64,000 bases of DNA from Margaritispora aquatica (taxonomy: Eukaryota > Ascomycota > Leotiomycetes > Helotiales > Discinellaceae), in assembly GCA_007644065.1 (NCBI GenBank), contig VJWN01000026.1, forward strand, positions 186,001 through 250,000, in the 5' to 3' direction. The notes below the pieces were generated by a model. It did not search any database, was not told where the DNA came from, and saw only the letters and a list, made by a program, of their open reading frames with translations. Shown here one piece after another: positions 1 to 12,695 of the stretch (its first letter is position 1; the number at the start of each line of letters is the position of its first letter). A program made the translations under genes and the position numbers.

Positions 1-389
1 AAGGTGTCCTGTCAAAATAATCCCACGACTCTTGCCGCTTGAAGGCCCTTCGGTTTGAGACCTCCAATGAAGTCATCTCCAATCACAACTGGACGCTGGC
101 ACCCGCTCCAGAGGAGAGTGGGGCTTGTGATACTGCCGCTGGTGCTGTAGGAAGCGCCAAAAGCAGTAGCGATCAGCTCATTCATACGCGAAATAATACT
201 GTGCCAGGACGATATGGGCTTTGCGAAATGGGGTGTCTTCCAAATTAATTTTTTGATCATCGAGTGTTGTGTGTGACCGGGAAGCCATAGAACACACCAG
301 GTGGCCATGGGCGAAAGTCCTGTGAAAGTCTAGACGTGCTGATCCAAGATTAAGCAGCGATGATCTTGACGAAAGCTCAATGTTTAAGA

Positions 390-421
390 CTTCTAGGCCC
401 ATATGGAGATGGGCCTAGAAG
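390..421. repeat. Perfect inverted repeat (13-bp arms, 6-bp loop)
   Basis: The arm cttctaggcccat at 390-402 is exactly complementary to atgggcctagaag at 409-421, leaving a 6-base loop. Pairing stops at the next base on either side. It could form a hairpin, be a palindromic protein-binding site, or be a remnant of an element end. Nothing nearby decides between these. Confidence 0.8.
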
Positions 422-477
422 ATCACCAAGCATCGCGAGCATAACTAGACTTATTCATGAAGACTTCACTTCCCTCC

Positions 478-706
478 CTACTTGTCGGTATCCGGCGTGC
501 TGGCCTCGTCAGGAACAGGAACAGGCACAGCTGTACAAATGGTCAACACGTTGTACCTTGCGGCTGGAGTCATGTATGCCAGCATATTGGATGCGCCAAA
601 TGAGGTTTCAGAGCGGAGGCAGTCCTGGGAATCTGCCAATAATCCGTACTCATCAGCACACCCATTATCACTGGGGCTAAAGTCGCGGTCGCCAAGCTGG
701 CTTCAA
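478..706 (-). other. Open frame without start codon, possible terminal exon
   Basis: Read on the minus strand there is an uninterrupted frame of about 75 codons ending in TAG at 478-480. It has no start codon, so it could only be a last exon; a possible AG acceptor lies near 700. Its translation is rich in Ser, Thr, Pro and Ala, has three cysteines (in the contexts GCAD, DCLR and TICT), and ends with a Pro-Val repeat and an acidic tail. I do not recognise it. A frame of this length is not rare by chance, so it may be a fragment of a secreted-type protein or nothing. Confidence 0.2.
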
Positions 707-1727
707 TTTCATGCTGTAGTGGCAGATGGATATCGACAAAGAAGAGTGATGGGTGGAATCTTTAGCTCTGTGTATCTTGTATCTTGTATCTTTGTCTTGT
801 GTCTTTGAATATGTTCGTTATCTGATACCAGACCCTTGCGATTTCTCAAACCCATGCGATGCTCAATATTTGCTCCACATATGGGGCCTGTTCGCCAATT
901 ATTGCGACATGATATGCCCTTCAGTGATCACTGATCTGGCGTGGCGGCAGATGGACATGGTCATTATTCATCGACTCGTCAGACTCGTCGCGCTTCTTGA
1001 CCTTTCCAGTTCGTTCCAATCCCACCAGAGAGGGGGTAAGGTAAACGAACTGGGTGGATTGTGATTGTGATTGTGTGCGACACGGCGATCACGGGCGACA
1101 CAACCTTGAGGAATGGTAATATTTTCAATATTTTCAATATTTCCAAACCACCCACCTCCTCCCCCCCCCCGAATCTCCTCTTTCTCTCGTCTTTCACTTC
1201 CCTCTGAGATCTCTCAGCTGATGGACCGCTGCTGTATGTGAATAATCTCCGGCCTATCAAGCACGCCCTTTCACTCACACCTCTGCGCAGCGTGGCCTTC
1301 CCAATTTCATCATTCGTGCTGTCATGCGGCAACCATCTTCCATCTTCCACCATCTATTATCTTCTTATGGGCCTTTTTACCAGTCGGGTGGCCACACTGT
1401 TCAAGATGGCTTTTCATCCACTTTGGATATCTGCAGCTCAGTTGAGACTCCTCCCAACACCCAACACTGGCTAAAGCATCAAGCACACAACAATTAGTTA
1501 GGGCCAAAATGTAGTGGTGTGGTTGTGGTGTGGTTGTGGCCGTGTCTTCAGGTGAAAGGGAATTATTGGCTGGATCAAAAGATCTCCCAAGTTACCTTAC
1601 CTTACCTGTCGCTGAAGTGGGAATCGGAGAAATCACGAGGGAGAGGAAGGGGGGGGGGGTTACTGAAGGGGAGGATGAAAACGGTTTAGTTTGACTTGCC
1701 ATTTTAAGGTTTGAGCTGAATACTTTG

Positions 1728-2142
1728 GATACTGCTTTGGACATTTTGGACATTTTGGACACTTTGGACACTTGGATACTTTCCAGGTTGGTTAGACAAG
1801 GGCCGGTCGGTCTCTCCTCTCTCACTCTCTCTCTCTCGACGACTCCCCTTGTCCAGATCCAGAACCAGGGTGAAGATCAAAGCTAGGCTGCGTTGAGGGC
1901 GGATGATGGTGGATGGTGGAGGGTGGAGGGCTAAAGTAAAGTAAAGGCTTGTGGGCAAATAATCAAGGTTGACTGCCCTATCCTGCCCTACTCTGCCTAG
2001 GACAAGACCAGTGCCTGCTGAGGAGTTTCGCTGAGAGGAGAGGGGGGAAAGCCCTGAGAGAGTGAGTGAGAGAGAGGGTCAGAAGTCAGTGGTCAGTGAT
2101 CAGTGGTCAGTGGTCAGTGGTCAGAGGTCAGAGGTCAGAGGC
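1728..2142. repeat. Short tandem repeats (GGACATTTT-like and GGTCAGT-like)
   Basis: Around 1738-1776 the unit tttggacat/ttggacac is repeated four to five times. From about 2077 to 2142 a 7-base unit ggtcagt, shading into ggtcaga, is repeated about nine times. Both are imperfect microsatellites in non-coding DNA. Confidence 0.75.
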
Positions 2143-3035
2143 TCGTTCTTTCCTTTCCTTTGATAAAATTATTTCCTGATTATGACTGCCTTGACTGCCC
2201 TTTCCCTTTTCGTTCAGCCAACCACTGACCATCAACCGCTAACCACTTGTAATTTTTTTTTTTTTCGGGTCGGACTGGCTGCAATCAACGAACTCACTTC
2301 CATTTCCTTCCCATTTCCCATTTCCCATTTCTCACTTGACTTGGACTTGGACTTGGACTTTCGCCCCCCCTTTTTTTTTTATTAGCATTATTCTCCATTG
2401 TCCCATTAGATTGTCCATTGTCCATTGTCCACTGTCCATTTCCCTCCGAGTCATTCAGATTTTAAAATAATAATAATAATAAAATAACATCCATCTCACC
2501 ATCACCATCGCTGTCGCTGTCGCCGTCCCTCTGCCCCAATGGCAAGAAATCAAAAATAATTTCTTTAATTCTGGCCGCCCGCTAGCTAGACCACTGACCA
2601 CTAGACACTGGACTGAACCCGGACTCTGCCCTCTCCCCTCTGCCCTAGAACGTCAACCCTTGCACCCACCCCCGACCCCCCGACCCTACCCTACCCTACC
2701 CTTACAAGAGAGAGAGGGAGGGACGGCTGCCAACCTTTTAGGGCAATCCAACGAAACACTAACTAAGAATAAAGTCCCTCGGGTCCAAACACATTGCACA
2801 TTGCACATTAACACTGGATACTGGACACTGGATGCTTGACACTTGACACTTGACACTTTTCCTTGACAGATTTCTGTAACTGAATAATTTTCCAATTTGA
2901 CTTTCCATCTTCTTTTTTTATTTTATTGTACTCTACCTTATACTCTATACTTACCCCAACATCGGCATCAATTCCCTCACTCCACTCACTGCAACAATCG
3001 TCACAACAGTTCCAACTGCTTTTTCCTCGTTCTCC

Positions 3036-3092
3036 GCTGCTGCTGCTGCTGCTGCTGCTGCGTCTAGTCTAGTCTAGTCTACGTCTGTCTAC
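3036..3092. repeat. (GCT)8 followed by (GTCTA)n microsatellite
   Basis: Eight GCT units begin at 3036 and are followed directly by about four gtcta units. This lies about 400 bp upstream of the C2H2 start codon, in the presumed 5' UTR or promoter. No long frame covers it, so it is not a polyglutamine or polyalanine coding tract. Confidence 0.85.
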
Positions 3093-3488
3093 ACTTACCC
3101 AGGTCCGACTTGTTCCCCAACCACGGGCGAAACCCCGCTGCTCTCGGCGGTGCCAGTCATTGCAGCCTACCTACCCATTCCAACCTTCAAACAATTGTCG
3201 CAAATTCCTCATCGGCAAGTTCGCAAGCAGTCAAGTCAAATCTTTTTTTTTGGGAGCACATTCGCGCTCTCATCTAGGCTTTCGAAGATACGCTTCAGCA
3301 TTATCCCAACTATTCAAATTAAGGCTTCCGATCTCGCGTGTTCATGCAGGTAGCTTGAGCTTCGACACCCACCATCATCTTCGAAACACCGAGCAACATT
3401 GCTTCAATATTATTTTTCGGCCCTCATATTGTAGCTTCTCAGAGCTTCGAGGATTGTGGGCCGTTTGTGTAGACCAAATCTTGCAAAC

Positions 3489-5069
3489 ATGACTTCTTCA
3501 AAGGTATGTGATCTCGGTGTTCTCGCCCAATTGTATTTATAGACGCCGTGCTGATCATCCATCATCGTAGGAAATTCAACAGACCTCCCGCCCGATGGGC
3601 CAGAATCGACTCTCGATGTCCACACACTCTGGTTCTCTGCCGAAATCCCATTCGCGAACCCATTCGTCGTCTGCCTCCACGGGGTCACTTATTACAAGCA
3701 ATCGAGTCTCACGCCGAAAGAGTGTTTCCTCAAACGCAACAAGCAACATTGCAGCAATGGCAGCATTGGCACGAGAGACGGGGGATATGACGTTGGGCAT
3801 ACCGATCACATCTCGTCGGAATACCATGTCGAAGGGGGCATCCGCCAGAGGCATGGCTCTTGGGAGCCTTCCTTCACCACCAGCGAGTCTACCACTTCAT
3901 CGGGTTCGCATGATGTCCGGTGGGAAGTCGGATCTAGGAGAGAGCGCAATCGAAGACGACCAGAATGAAGACATAGAGGAGGAAGATGACGAGAACGAGT
4001 TCAAACAGGCGCGCAATCGCCGAGCTAGCGAGGGACAGCACCTAATAAAGGACGGCAAGAAGGCGAATGCTAGTGATCTCAAGTGTGACAAGTGTGGAAA
4101 GGGATACAAGCACAGCAGTTGCTTGTCCAAGCATTTGTTCGTGCCCACCTTCCTTTCCTACGTGATCCATCTTGGCTTCCCAGCTTGGGTGGTTGTCTGT
4201 GACAAAACAGGCCTGTCCAGACTTGGAATTTAAAAGAATGTAAGCTAACGTATCAAAGATGGGAGCACGATCCGGCGTGGTCCTACACATCTAAGCTCTT
4301 GATATCCAAGCACCAGCAGGTTCAGCTTCTGGAAGCAGCCTCGGTGCTCATTTCATTTGGAAAGGGCAGCGAGAAGGGCGATGGGACAGATGCGACTCCA
4401 CCAGATTCAGCCAAAGACTTTCAAAGCGATCAAGAATCTGCTTCGCCAGCCGCTTCAGGTTCGTCCGAGCACCGCGATGGAATCAGTTCAGCAGATACCA
4501 CGCCTCCACCTCAAGCAGATATATTCAACACGTACGGCAGCGGATCCTACATCTCCAGACACAAGAGGTACAGTAGTGGGCAAGGATTCTCACGCTCATA
4601 CCAATCTGCTCCTTCGGCAGTCTTGTTGAATGGTGGTAGTATGCCCAGCGCATCGGGATTCGGTCATCGTCGTCAGCCGAGTCATGAGCGCCGCCCATTT
4701 TCGTCCGGTTTTGGTCGTAGCAACGAGGATGAAAAATTAGCTGATGCAGCGGAGGCCCTTTCGAGTGGATTTGGAAGCCTTGGTACATCCAGGACAATTC
4801 CTGTTAATCTACCCGACGACACGCCACCGGTGCCCAACATTCCGGCTCGCTATTTGAGTCAGAAAATGTTCCCAACTCCAAGTTTGACTCCAGGTCAACG
4901 GCCAGGTCAAACAATGAGCTACACACGGAGCCCCAACCGACTTGACGAGGATGTTAAGATGGAAGAAAGCGAGGAGTCGGTCGCTGATGATGAAGACTAC
5001 GATCGTCGTTCCAGAGGACGAAGTGACGAGGATGATGAAGATGGTGTATTTGGTCGCATGGAGGAATAA
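3489..5069 (+). CDS. C2H2 zinc-finger protein, single finger
   Basis: Exons 3489-3503, 3571-4136 and 4259-5069 give 463 residues. One canonical C2H2 finger is visible at about residues 177-197 (C-x2-C-x12-H-x3-H, with Cys177, Cys180, His193 and His197). The second intron splits the finger between its two histidines: joining tt to a restores the Leu codon of the HLWEH motif, which fixes the splice sites. The rest is low complexity. There is a Ser/Thr/Arg-rich N-terminus, an acidic run (DIEEEDDENE) before the finger, and a Ser-rich C-terminal half ending in a very acidic tail. A lone finger with long disordered flanks fits a conserved group of fungal C2H2 regulators. DNA binding and targets cannot be inferred. 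The second donor is GTTCGT, which is less common. Confidence 0.85.
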
Positions 5070-6103
5070 TCTATTGCCCAGCTTTGCACAATGAGCTACG
5101 ACCGATGGCAATTTTTGGCTAATAACGATTTCCTTTGTAATATTTTTGATGTGCAGCGACGAGCATGTCTCCGCAGTCGACTCACCACCATAGTGGAAAC
5201 TATATGATTCCACGAGGTTAAAGGGAGATGTCTTCTCGAGCGTTGAGAAAGCGTATACAGCACATTTGTAGTTGTTATTGTTTTGAGGAATGAAATTTTA
5301 TATAAAGCTCGAAAAAAAAAGTGTGAGAGAGGAACTCAAATCTACTCGACACATACATTTGTTTCACCAAACGTCACGCTATGCAGCGGCTAGTGTAAGT
5401 AAAGTATATAAAGGATCCATAGACGCTATGTGCAAAGATTTGGATAGTAGAGAGATTCTGAGCTGATACGAAAAATACATTATGAGGTTTTACGAAAACT
5501 TTGCGGTAGAATAGGTCTGGTATGGAGAGAAAACTGATAGTTTCGAGATCAGATGTCTTTCGAAGACGAAGAAGAAGAAGAAAACTTGCAAGGTGAGGAG
5601 ATTTTCTCAAGCCGTGTTTTCTCCTCCGTTTGTCAGTGCAAGGGTATGTAGATAATCAGAAGGCCGGAGGAGAGATGGAGAGAGAGCTTATCTGCACCTT
5701 TGCCGTACGAATAACGCTGCAATGGAAACAAACATATGGCTTTGTGAACGACACTTGAACGAGGCTGAGCTGAATGAAGCTATTTTCCTCTTTCAAGATC
5801 TTTTTGCATTTAACGCAATTATAAGAGAAGAATTTTTTGTGGTGCTTGGAAGTCGAAAACATGTGTGCCCACTCATCATCCCAGCTACGTCACCGCTTCG
5901 CGCTTTTGAGGGAGCTGCAAGGTAGGTAAGGTAGATAGATAGGTAAACATCGCGACCTTCAAAACTCCCTCCTCCCCCCCCCTCTCGAATCCCAATCGTA
6001 CCACAACGCTCGACGCGACAGATACACGAAACGCTCTGCCATTGCTATTCTTTGCCAAATTTTTAATTGAATTTCAGCTCCAAACCCGCAGAAACGATTC
6101 GTC
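5070..6103. other. Intergenic spacer between C2H2 gene and membrane-protein gene
   Basis: The two flanking genes are both on the plus strand, so this holds the 3' UTR of one and the promoter of the next. It is AT-rich at first and becomes C-rich with short CT runs near 5960-6000, just before the next start codon. Short frames here carry no recognisable protein. Confidence 0.5.
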
Positions 6104-7235
6104 ATGAGCGCCCATTCTGCGCCTGCGACGGCTGGTGGTGGTGGTGGAGTGAGGAGTCGCAAATCGAAGATCCCGTCGCCGCTGAGGTTCCCTCTCGTCG
6201 CCGTCCTGAGCTTGACGCTGAGTACCATGATGTATAGCTTCACGGCGCAGTTGACGGGCAATGAGATGGGAGGCGTCTCGCGGAGGTTGAAGGGCTGGCA
6301 GGAGGTCACGGCGATGGTGGGGTGGAGGTGGTGAGTTGCCTTCTTAATTCATACATGATGTGTGTATGTTGGAGGAATGGCATAAGCTGATATTTTTTTC
6401 GTTACAGTTTCGAGCTGGCGGTGGGATGGTATGGCGATTATGATAGTTATGACTTAACGTCTTTGACGGTGCTGGCTCATGGTCCTCCGGTATGTGGGAT
6501 GGTGTTGGAGATGAGGTGAAGGAGTAGATGGATATGGATATGGCTAATTCATGGTAGCTTTACCTCCTCAACGCATTCTACGAGGTTAGCACACCGACTG
6601 TGGCTCTGTCGCTGATTGTCGATGCGTTGGCTACATATATCCCATTCAGACTTTTACGACCTCTCTCCGCTGCACATGCGGCGTCGAATTTCCGGGACCA
6701 CGAGGTTGTGCCGAACGAGGAGATTGTCACTTCGCCGGCAGTTCAAATCTACACTACGTTGCTTGCTGCTCTCATCTATGGGACTACTTTGTTTTCTGCA
6801 TACAGCTCGTACCTACCGGTTTATTTGGTCACGTACTTCGATAATATCCCCACTATCGCAGCTTCGCATAGCGCCACGCCTCTTACTCTCTTCCCGGTCA
6901 CGCTATTACTGGGTGTGGCTGCTAAGAGCTTCATCTTCACTCCTGCCGCGGCAGTGGGGCCGTCGCCAAAGGATGAAGAATTAAAGCATTTTGATCCCAC
7001 GACTGCTACGCTAGCCGAGACGTTTTGGTACAATGTTTGGGGATTCGACGAGCGGACCAAGGTGGTTATCAAGAGGACGGCGGCGCTGATGGCGACTTGT
7101 GGTGGCAATACCTTTATGCAGACGTGGCTCGCGCTGGAGGGCGTGGAGAGTCTTGGGGCGGCGGGTTACTCAGCTGTTTGGGTCGTTGCGGCTGCGATCA
7201 CAGGTGCGTCGTTGGGTGTGGTGGGTGCTGTATGA
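6104..7235 (+). CDS. Conserved fungal membrane protein of unknown function
   Basis: Exons 6104-6330, 6408-6489 and 6558-7235 give 328 residues. The start is the first ATG, and both introns close with consensus GTGAGT and GTATGT donors. The N-terminus is a short Gly/Arg/Lys-rich cytosolic-type tail (about residues 1-28). Hydrophobic segments follow at about 29-48, 95-125, 160-190, 205-225 and 305-328, so four or five membrane spans are likely. A loop with WYGDYDSYD-type acidic and aromatic residues lies after the first span. I do not recognise a catalytic motif. The overall pattern matches uncharacterised integral membrane proteins widespread in filamentous ascomycetes. Organelle and role are unknown, though a mitochondrial location is possible from the basic N-terminus. 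Confidence 0.75.
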
Positions 7236-8428
7236 GGGAGGGGCTTGATGATGGCAATATGATGATTTTGATGGCGTTTGGGGACTTTGTTTACGGTGGG
7301 AGTCTTGTTATGACTTGTCCTGTCATGGGGAGCGAGAGCGATGATGCTAAGGTAGTGCTGGAATGACAGTTTGGCAAAAGTGTTACAGTTAGGTGTGAAA
7401 TGAGGTACTGCTGGTGTGGATAATTGTCTGGCTTATGCGATCACCTGCATTTCAGTATTCTACTTTGGGATTGCATTTCTTGTCATTATTAGGAAGGCGA
7501 TGATGGAAGAGAGGGGCAAATACGCCATGAGGAAGCGGATGAATCTCGATTAGGATTGAACCGAACAGGTAAGATGAGATGAGATGAGATGGGATGGGAT
7601 GGGACTCCACACCTAGATAGGTACTTAGCTACAGACGACCAAACAAAAGAGTTTTGAGAAGAAAGATCCGGACCCTTTTCAACGGTGGTTGGTTTTGTTT
7701 CTCTTATTCATGCGTTAATTAGTGAGGAGGATAGAGTTGGAAAAGTCTCAAACATGATCGGCATAATACACTCGATATATATGTTATGAAGTGAGACTTT
7801 TGAGACCTTCTTCATCGTAGATCTGCCCATCTGAAACGTATAAGGTCAGGAACGCGACTGAGGGTCAGAAGTAAGTACTGTATTTGTGTTACTCAGGTTG
7901 TATGCATTTATCCATTATCATCTGGTTTGGTCTGGCCTACCTTACCTTACCCTTTGTTACCCTTTTGATCGTGTTCCTGTCTTCCTGTCGCTTTCACCTA
8001 ATCTCAGCTGGGAGTTTCGCCAGACACCAGACACACCAGACACACCATACAATCACTCACTACCTTACCTACATCAAGTGCTCGCTTTCGAGGATCACAA
8101 GACGCAAACTTTCCCTTCTTCCCACCACCACCATCACCCCCCCCTCAACCATTTCATCCACCATCCACCATCCACCATCCACCATCCACCGGTTCCATCC
8201 AAACAAAGGCAGCGAGCGCCACCCTAAGTTTAATTAGAAACGGGCTCTTTTTGTCAGATCCCTCTTTCCTTTTATCGACTTAGTCTCCCCATTTTCCGAC
8301 CATAATATTTCAAAACACACACCTTTTTTATTTTTATTTATTTATCCCTTCTCATCTCTCTCTCCCACCATCACCATAACACCCATCACGTCTCGTCTCG
8401 TGTTTATGTGTTTATGGGCGTGAAAAAC
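7236..8428. other. Intergenic spacer with CT-rich and tandem-repeat tracts
   Basis: This holds the 3' end of the membrane-protein gene and a long promoter or 5' UTR for the ING/PHD gene. The motif ccaccatc repeats several times around 8150-8190. Pyrimidine-rich tracts dominate from 8240 to 8400. Apparent long frames here are products of this low complexity. Confidence 0.5.
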
Positions 8429-11406
8429 ATGGCCTCCGACGCGTCTCGAAGGTCAGTTCGTTCGCTCGTTCATTCTGCCCTCTCTCCCCACTCCCACTCA
8501 ACCACCCACCTCCCCTTGCCTTGCCCCATCTATTTACCTTACCTTACCTCTTCCTCCACGTGCTTCGGCTCTGGGAAGAACAGAAATTCCGCCCACCTAC
8601 CTACCTAACTTGCAGGGGTTACCTACTTACCTAAGGTATCCTTTTGTGAATGTCCAGATGGCCTGCGCTAAGGCAGAATGGGGAAACTTCCATTCAGCAG
8701 CGGCGCGTCGTTAAACGACTCCCGGCACCGTGTTGACCGACGACCGCATCTCCAAATTCATCTTTTTTTTTTGAGGTGCCCTCACCTATACCAGAAAAAG
8801 TACCGACTTTACCTTTCAATTGTTCACCTTGCTGACTTACCCTTCTTCTCCTCTTCGCAGATGGCTCGACGATAGTGGCATCTGGAGCTGTCGCATCAAA
8901 CTTCCGCAGGGCCAAAACGAGAACCAGAGATTCCTTAGTGATAACAACCGCAGGCTCGCCACGTTCGAAGTCATGGCGCCCACTGCTTCTGCCATCCTCG
9001 AGCCCGGCAGCCCCAGCTCGCGGCGGAATAAGGGCAAATTGGAGGAAGCGATGCAGTCGCTTTCCAAAGAGTTGAATAATGGCTTGGAGACGAGCCTAGA
9101 GTTGCCCACGGATCCGGATGCGCAGGCCACCGTCACCGATTTCCTAGACTTTACAGAATACCTCCCGGCGGATATGCATCGATCTATCATTCTGATTGGC
9201 AACCAAGACCGGATTTACATTGAGAATTCTCTCGCTCTCGATACAGCTCTGAAGAGTTACTCCAAATTCCATGAGATCCCCGCAGATAAGAGACCGGATT
9301 CTGAGGCTATGCGGGCGAAGATCTCGGACCACATTAGTCAAAATATCGCAGCTCGCACACATGCACATGCAGAGGCACTTCGTATGGATCAGAACGTTGG
9401 ACGTCATGTTGTTCGCGCGAAGAATATCCTGGCGAAGCTGATGAAGATGGCGGAAGATACCCCTCCATCGCGGGAGGCAAGCCCAACGCCAGAACTTATT
9501 CGCAGCATACCAAAGAACCCCCTTCGACAGGATGGAGTAAGGGTTGATCGCAAGCACCGAGCACCTAGGATTACTGTGCCTGGTGAGGTCCTGGCTCCAT
9601 TTGATACAGGTTACAATACATGGGGCTCTGATAGTGATTCCGATGACCTAGAAGAGATCAGGCCAAGTGTATACAAGGAAATTCCTGAACGGTCTACGAT
9701 CTCGGGCGACAAGAAGGTTTCCAATGTTGTGAAGAAGGACAAGAAGGATAAGGCTACGGGCGTTCAGAAGGAGAAAGTCCCTCGAGGATCTCGACCACCT
9801 GGAGTTATGGGAACCAATGTTCACAGTGCGGTAGCGGGAATATCTACGAGCAATGCACTCGCCATGTTGGCGCCTATACCAGCATCGGCTGTCCCTGGAG
9901 ACAAGCATCTGCCTTGGTTGGAATTGAATGAATATGAGCTGGGTACCTTGAGGAAGACCATGAAGAAAAATGCTCTTTGGGTTCCTAGCGATACTATGAA
10001 AGCTCGCTCACTGGCTGAATCGGGGCGAGGATACGAGAATTACATGAAAGCTGTTGAGCGTGCAGCGGCAGAGGGGAAGACCATAGAAGTACCACCACAG
10101 CTTAGAGGAGTGGCTGTCACGTCAAGCGGTGCAATCAGTCTTGAGGCTCTTAGGCTCCAGGACAACAAAACTATCAACCGCGGCATGAGACTCAATGAAG
10201 CGAAGAAGGCCAAGAGATTGAAGGAGAAGATGGAAGCTGCTGAAGTAGCGACGCAGGAAGCTGAGGCTGCCCTCCATAAGATGACTTTCCTACAGTCCAA
10301 CATGGCAAACATATTTGTCGAACAGACTCCAAAGGCGAAGCCCGTTGCTCCAAAGGCAGCCCCTAAATCAGCACCAAAGAAGCGTAAGAGAGAATCCTCG
10401 GTTGTTGAGGAGAATGTACAAGTGCCAGCGGTTCCTGGAATGCCTTTGCTCGCTGCCAAGCCTGTTCTGAAAAGAGCCAAGACAGAGACACCTGTACCTG
10501 TTCCACAGACCATCTTTGCAAAGCAAGTTCCTCTCACCTCTTCAGGATCCGTCAAATCAACTGCTTCGCCAGCTCCAACCATTACACCCGTCACACCTGT
10601 TGTTGAGAAGACACCTGAATTACTAGCCCTACCTGTTGTCACCACTCGACAGTCTTCAACTCCAATTCTACCTCCCAAGAAGGAGCTACGAAAGATTGTG
10701 AAGAAGGAGATCCCGGTTCCTGAGCCTACACCCAACACTCGATCCCGGCGGAGTGATGAGGTGGCTGTTCCACCCACTCCTGCTGTTGCACCTGAGCCGC
10801 TGACAGCTAAGAGACCATCGTCATCGAGAGACAAGAAGACAAGCGAGGAGCCAGCCATTCCTTTTGTTACGACCACCTCCGATCGTCCCCGTCGTACCAG
10901 CACAGCCCGCAATACACCCGCCCCTCCCGAGCCTCATAAGATGAATCGACGTGCCAAGAGACCACCTCCCGGTGCCGTCTCTGCCCAGTCGGAAACCTCT
11001 ACCATTGTCAGTAATCGTAGCAAAGCTACAAGTAAGAAGGCTCGCGTTAAGAAGGAGAAGAAAGACGAGCCTGAGGATAGCGTTAACCCTGAGGTGTATG
11101 AGGAGTTTGACGATGAAGGCAGGCCTATAGATCCCAATGAGCCTCGGTACTGCCTCTGCAATCGTGTTAGTTTCGGCGAAATGATCAGTTGCGACAACAA
11201 AGATGTGAGTTATTCCTGTACCAGTCTTTGGAGAATTCGTATACTAACTCAATATGAAGTGTCCAATTGAGTGGTTCCATCTGGAATGCGTTGCCCTCGT
11301 GACTGCTCCTCGCAAGTCTACAAAGTGGTATTGTCCCGACTGTCGGGTTACTCTCAAGAAGGGCGGTCCCACTGGACAAGTTACTGCTCGGGGCAAATTT
11401 TTCTAG
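8429..11406 (+). CDS. ING-domain and PHD-finger chromatin protein
   Basis: The model uses exons 8429-8451, 8861-11204 and 11260-11406, giving 837 residues. The C-terminal PHD finger (from about residue 771) is complete: a CLC pair, a SCDNKDC pair, WFHLEC and WYCPDC give the C4-H-C3 pattern. The last intron cuts it between Asp and Cys at a consensus donor, with a CTAAC branch point. Residues of about 75-190 resemble the N-terminal ING coiled region ([15 protein letters not shown]). Between them lie about 550 disordered residues rich in Lys, Pro, Ser and Thr, with basic runs resembling nuclear signals. ING proteins recruit histone acetyl- or deacetylase complexes by reading H3K4me3; that role here is inferred from family. 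The N-terminus is less sure: the first intron would be 409 bp, and translation could instead begin at the ATG near 8973. Confidence 0.8.
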
Positions 11407-12695
11407 GTCCAGCCGTGTAGGCAGTGGATTTTTTTATGATGGGATGGTGGTCTGGTCTGCTTTAGCGAGGTGTTTATTAGGAAGGCGATGTTTCTCTCAT
11501 GTGAACTCGTGGCGTTTTGGGAGATGATATCATGGTCTGTCTGTCTGGCAAGGCAAGGCAAGGCAGGGCATATGCATAGGCGTCTACTTTTGAGAATCTG
11601 TGACTGGTTCAGTGGTTCGATGCTTCGATGCTTCAATTGACAGTTGGGGAGGCGGCGTGGTGTGACTTGTACGATTTGTGTTTGGAAGTGAGGTTTTGTT
11701 GATATATCCACTGGGCATTACGGATATGGTGGCGAATCTATTAGGAAGTAGGAAGTGTGCTTTATCATGAGCTTTATTCAGGGCTTGAGGCGTGAGGTGT
11801 GAGGCATAGCTTATTTGTATGTGCGTTCACATTAAGCTCTAAGCTCTAAACTACATCCATCTAGATCTATATCTAGATATCTAAATCTAAATTGGCTGTG
11901 AAATAAACAATCATGTCATGTCATTTTTTTTTCTTTTTAGCAGTTGGTAGCGTTTATCCTGAGGTGGGTACTTAACTTGTTGTATTGTTTTGGTTTTTTG
12001 GTTTTTTGGTTGTCTTTGAGAGGAGAAAGGGGGGGGCTTGTGTGGATTATTGAGGTGTATGTGTATGTAGGTATATTAATGATTCGAGTTGGCTTAGCTT
12101 AGCTTAGCTTAGGTGATGTAATGGTGGGTGATGGTGGGTGGGTGAGGGATGTAGGTAGGTAAGTAGGTAGGTAAGTAGGTAGGGAGGTCGGTAGGTATAG
12201 GGAGGGCTATCTATTTTAACGAGTTATATATACGTTGGTTAGGATAGTTTTTATTGTTTTAGCGAGTTCGAACGAATTCGGATTTTGGTTCGAGTTCGAT
12301 TTTTGAGTCTGATTTCGAGTCTGTATTGTATTGTATTGTATTGGATTTGATTGCCTGCCTGCCTGCCTGTCTGCCTGGACCTGAATAGGATGTGAATAGA
12401 GTGTGAAATGAAGCGTGAAGTGAAGTCTGAGTATGGCTACTTAAGGCGGCTGCGTGAGCTTTCAACATCACCATACCATTATACTCTACTCTTCCTCCTC
12501 CTCTCCCTCCTCTCCCTCATCTAACTCGAGACGTAGGTACACTTACCGGTAGATCCATCATTCTTGTCCACCATGCCCATCTGTATGTCCGTATACATCT
12601 ACACATACACCGACACGTACACCGACACGTATCTGCTTTATTGAGCTCAATCAATCTTTACATCCACGCACTTCGTGGAACTGATGAGAGAGGGG

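Larger units (their letters stand above)
1..3488. other. Long gene-poor, repeat-rich segment upstream of the C2H2 gene
   Basis: No gene could be modelled with confidence here. The first 700 bases hold short open frames on both strands, described separately, and a 13-bp inverted repeat. From about 1.1 kb onward the DNA is made of homopolymer runs, CT-rich tracts and short tandem repeats, which is typical of long upstream regions of fungal regulatory genes. The last 500 bases before the C2H2 start codon are pyrimidine-rich and are likely promoter and 5' UTR. Confidence 0.6.

Noticed and set aside
10040..10912. Long minus-strand frame opposite the ING/PHD gene
   Set aside because: It is a shadow of the low-complexity Pro/Thr/Lys-rich coding strand, with a Ser/Gly/Val/Thr-rich translation and no domain.
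12250..12310. ggttcgagttcg resembling a tRNA B box
   Set aside because: No matching A box or cloverleaf arms around it; it is part of a ttcga-rich simple repeat.
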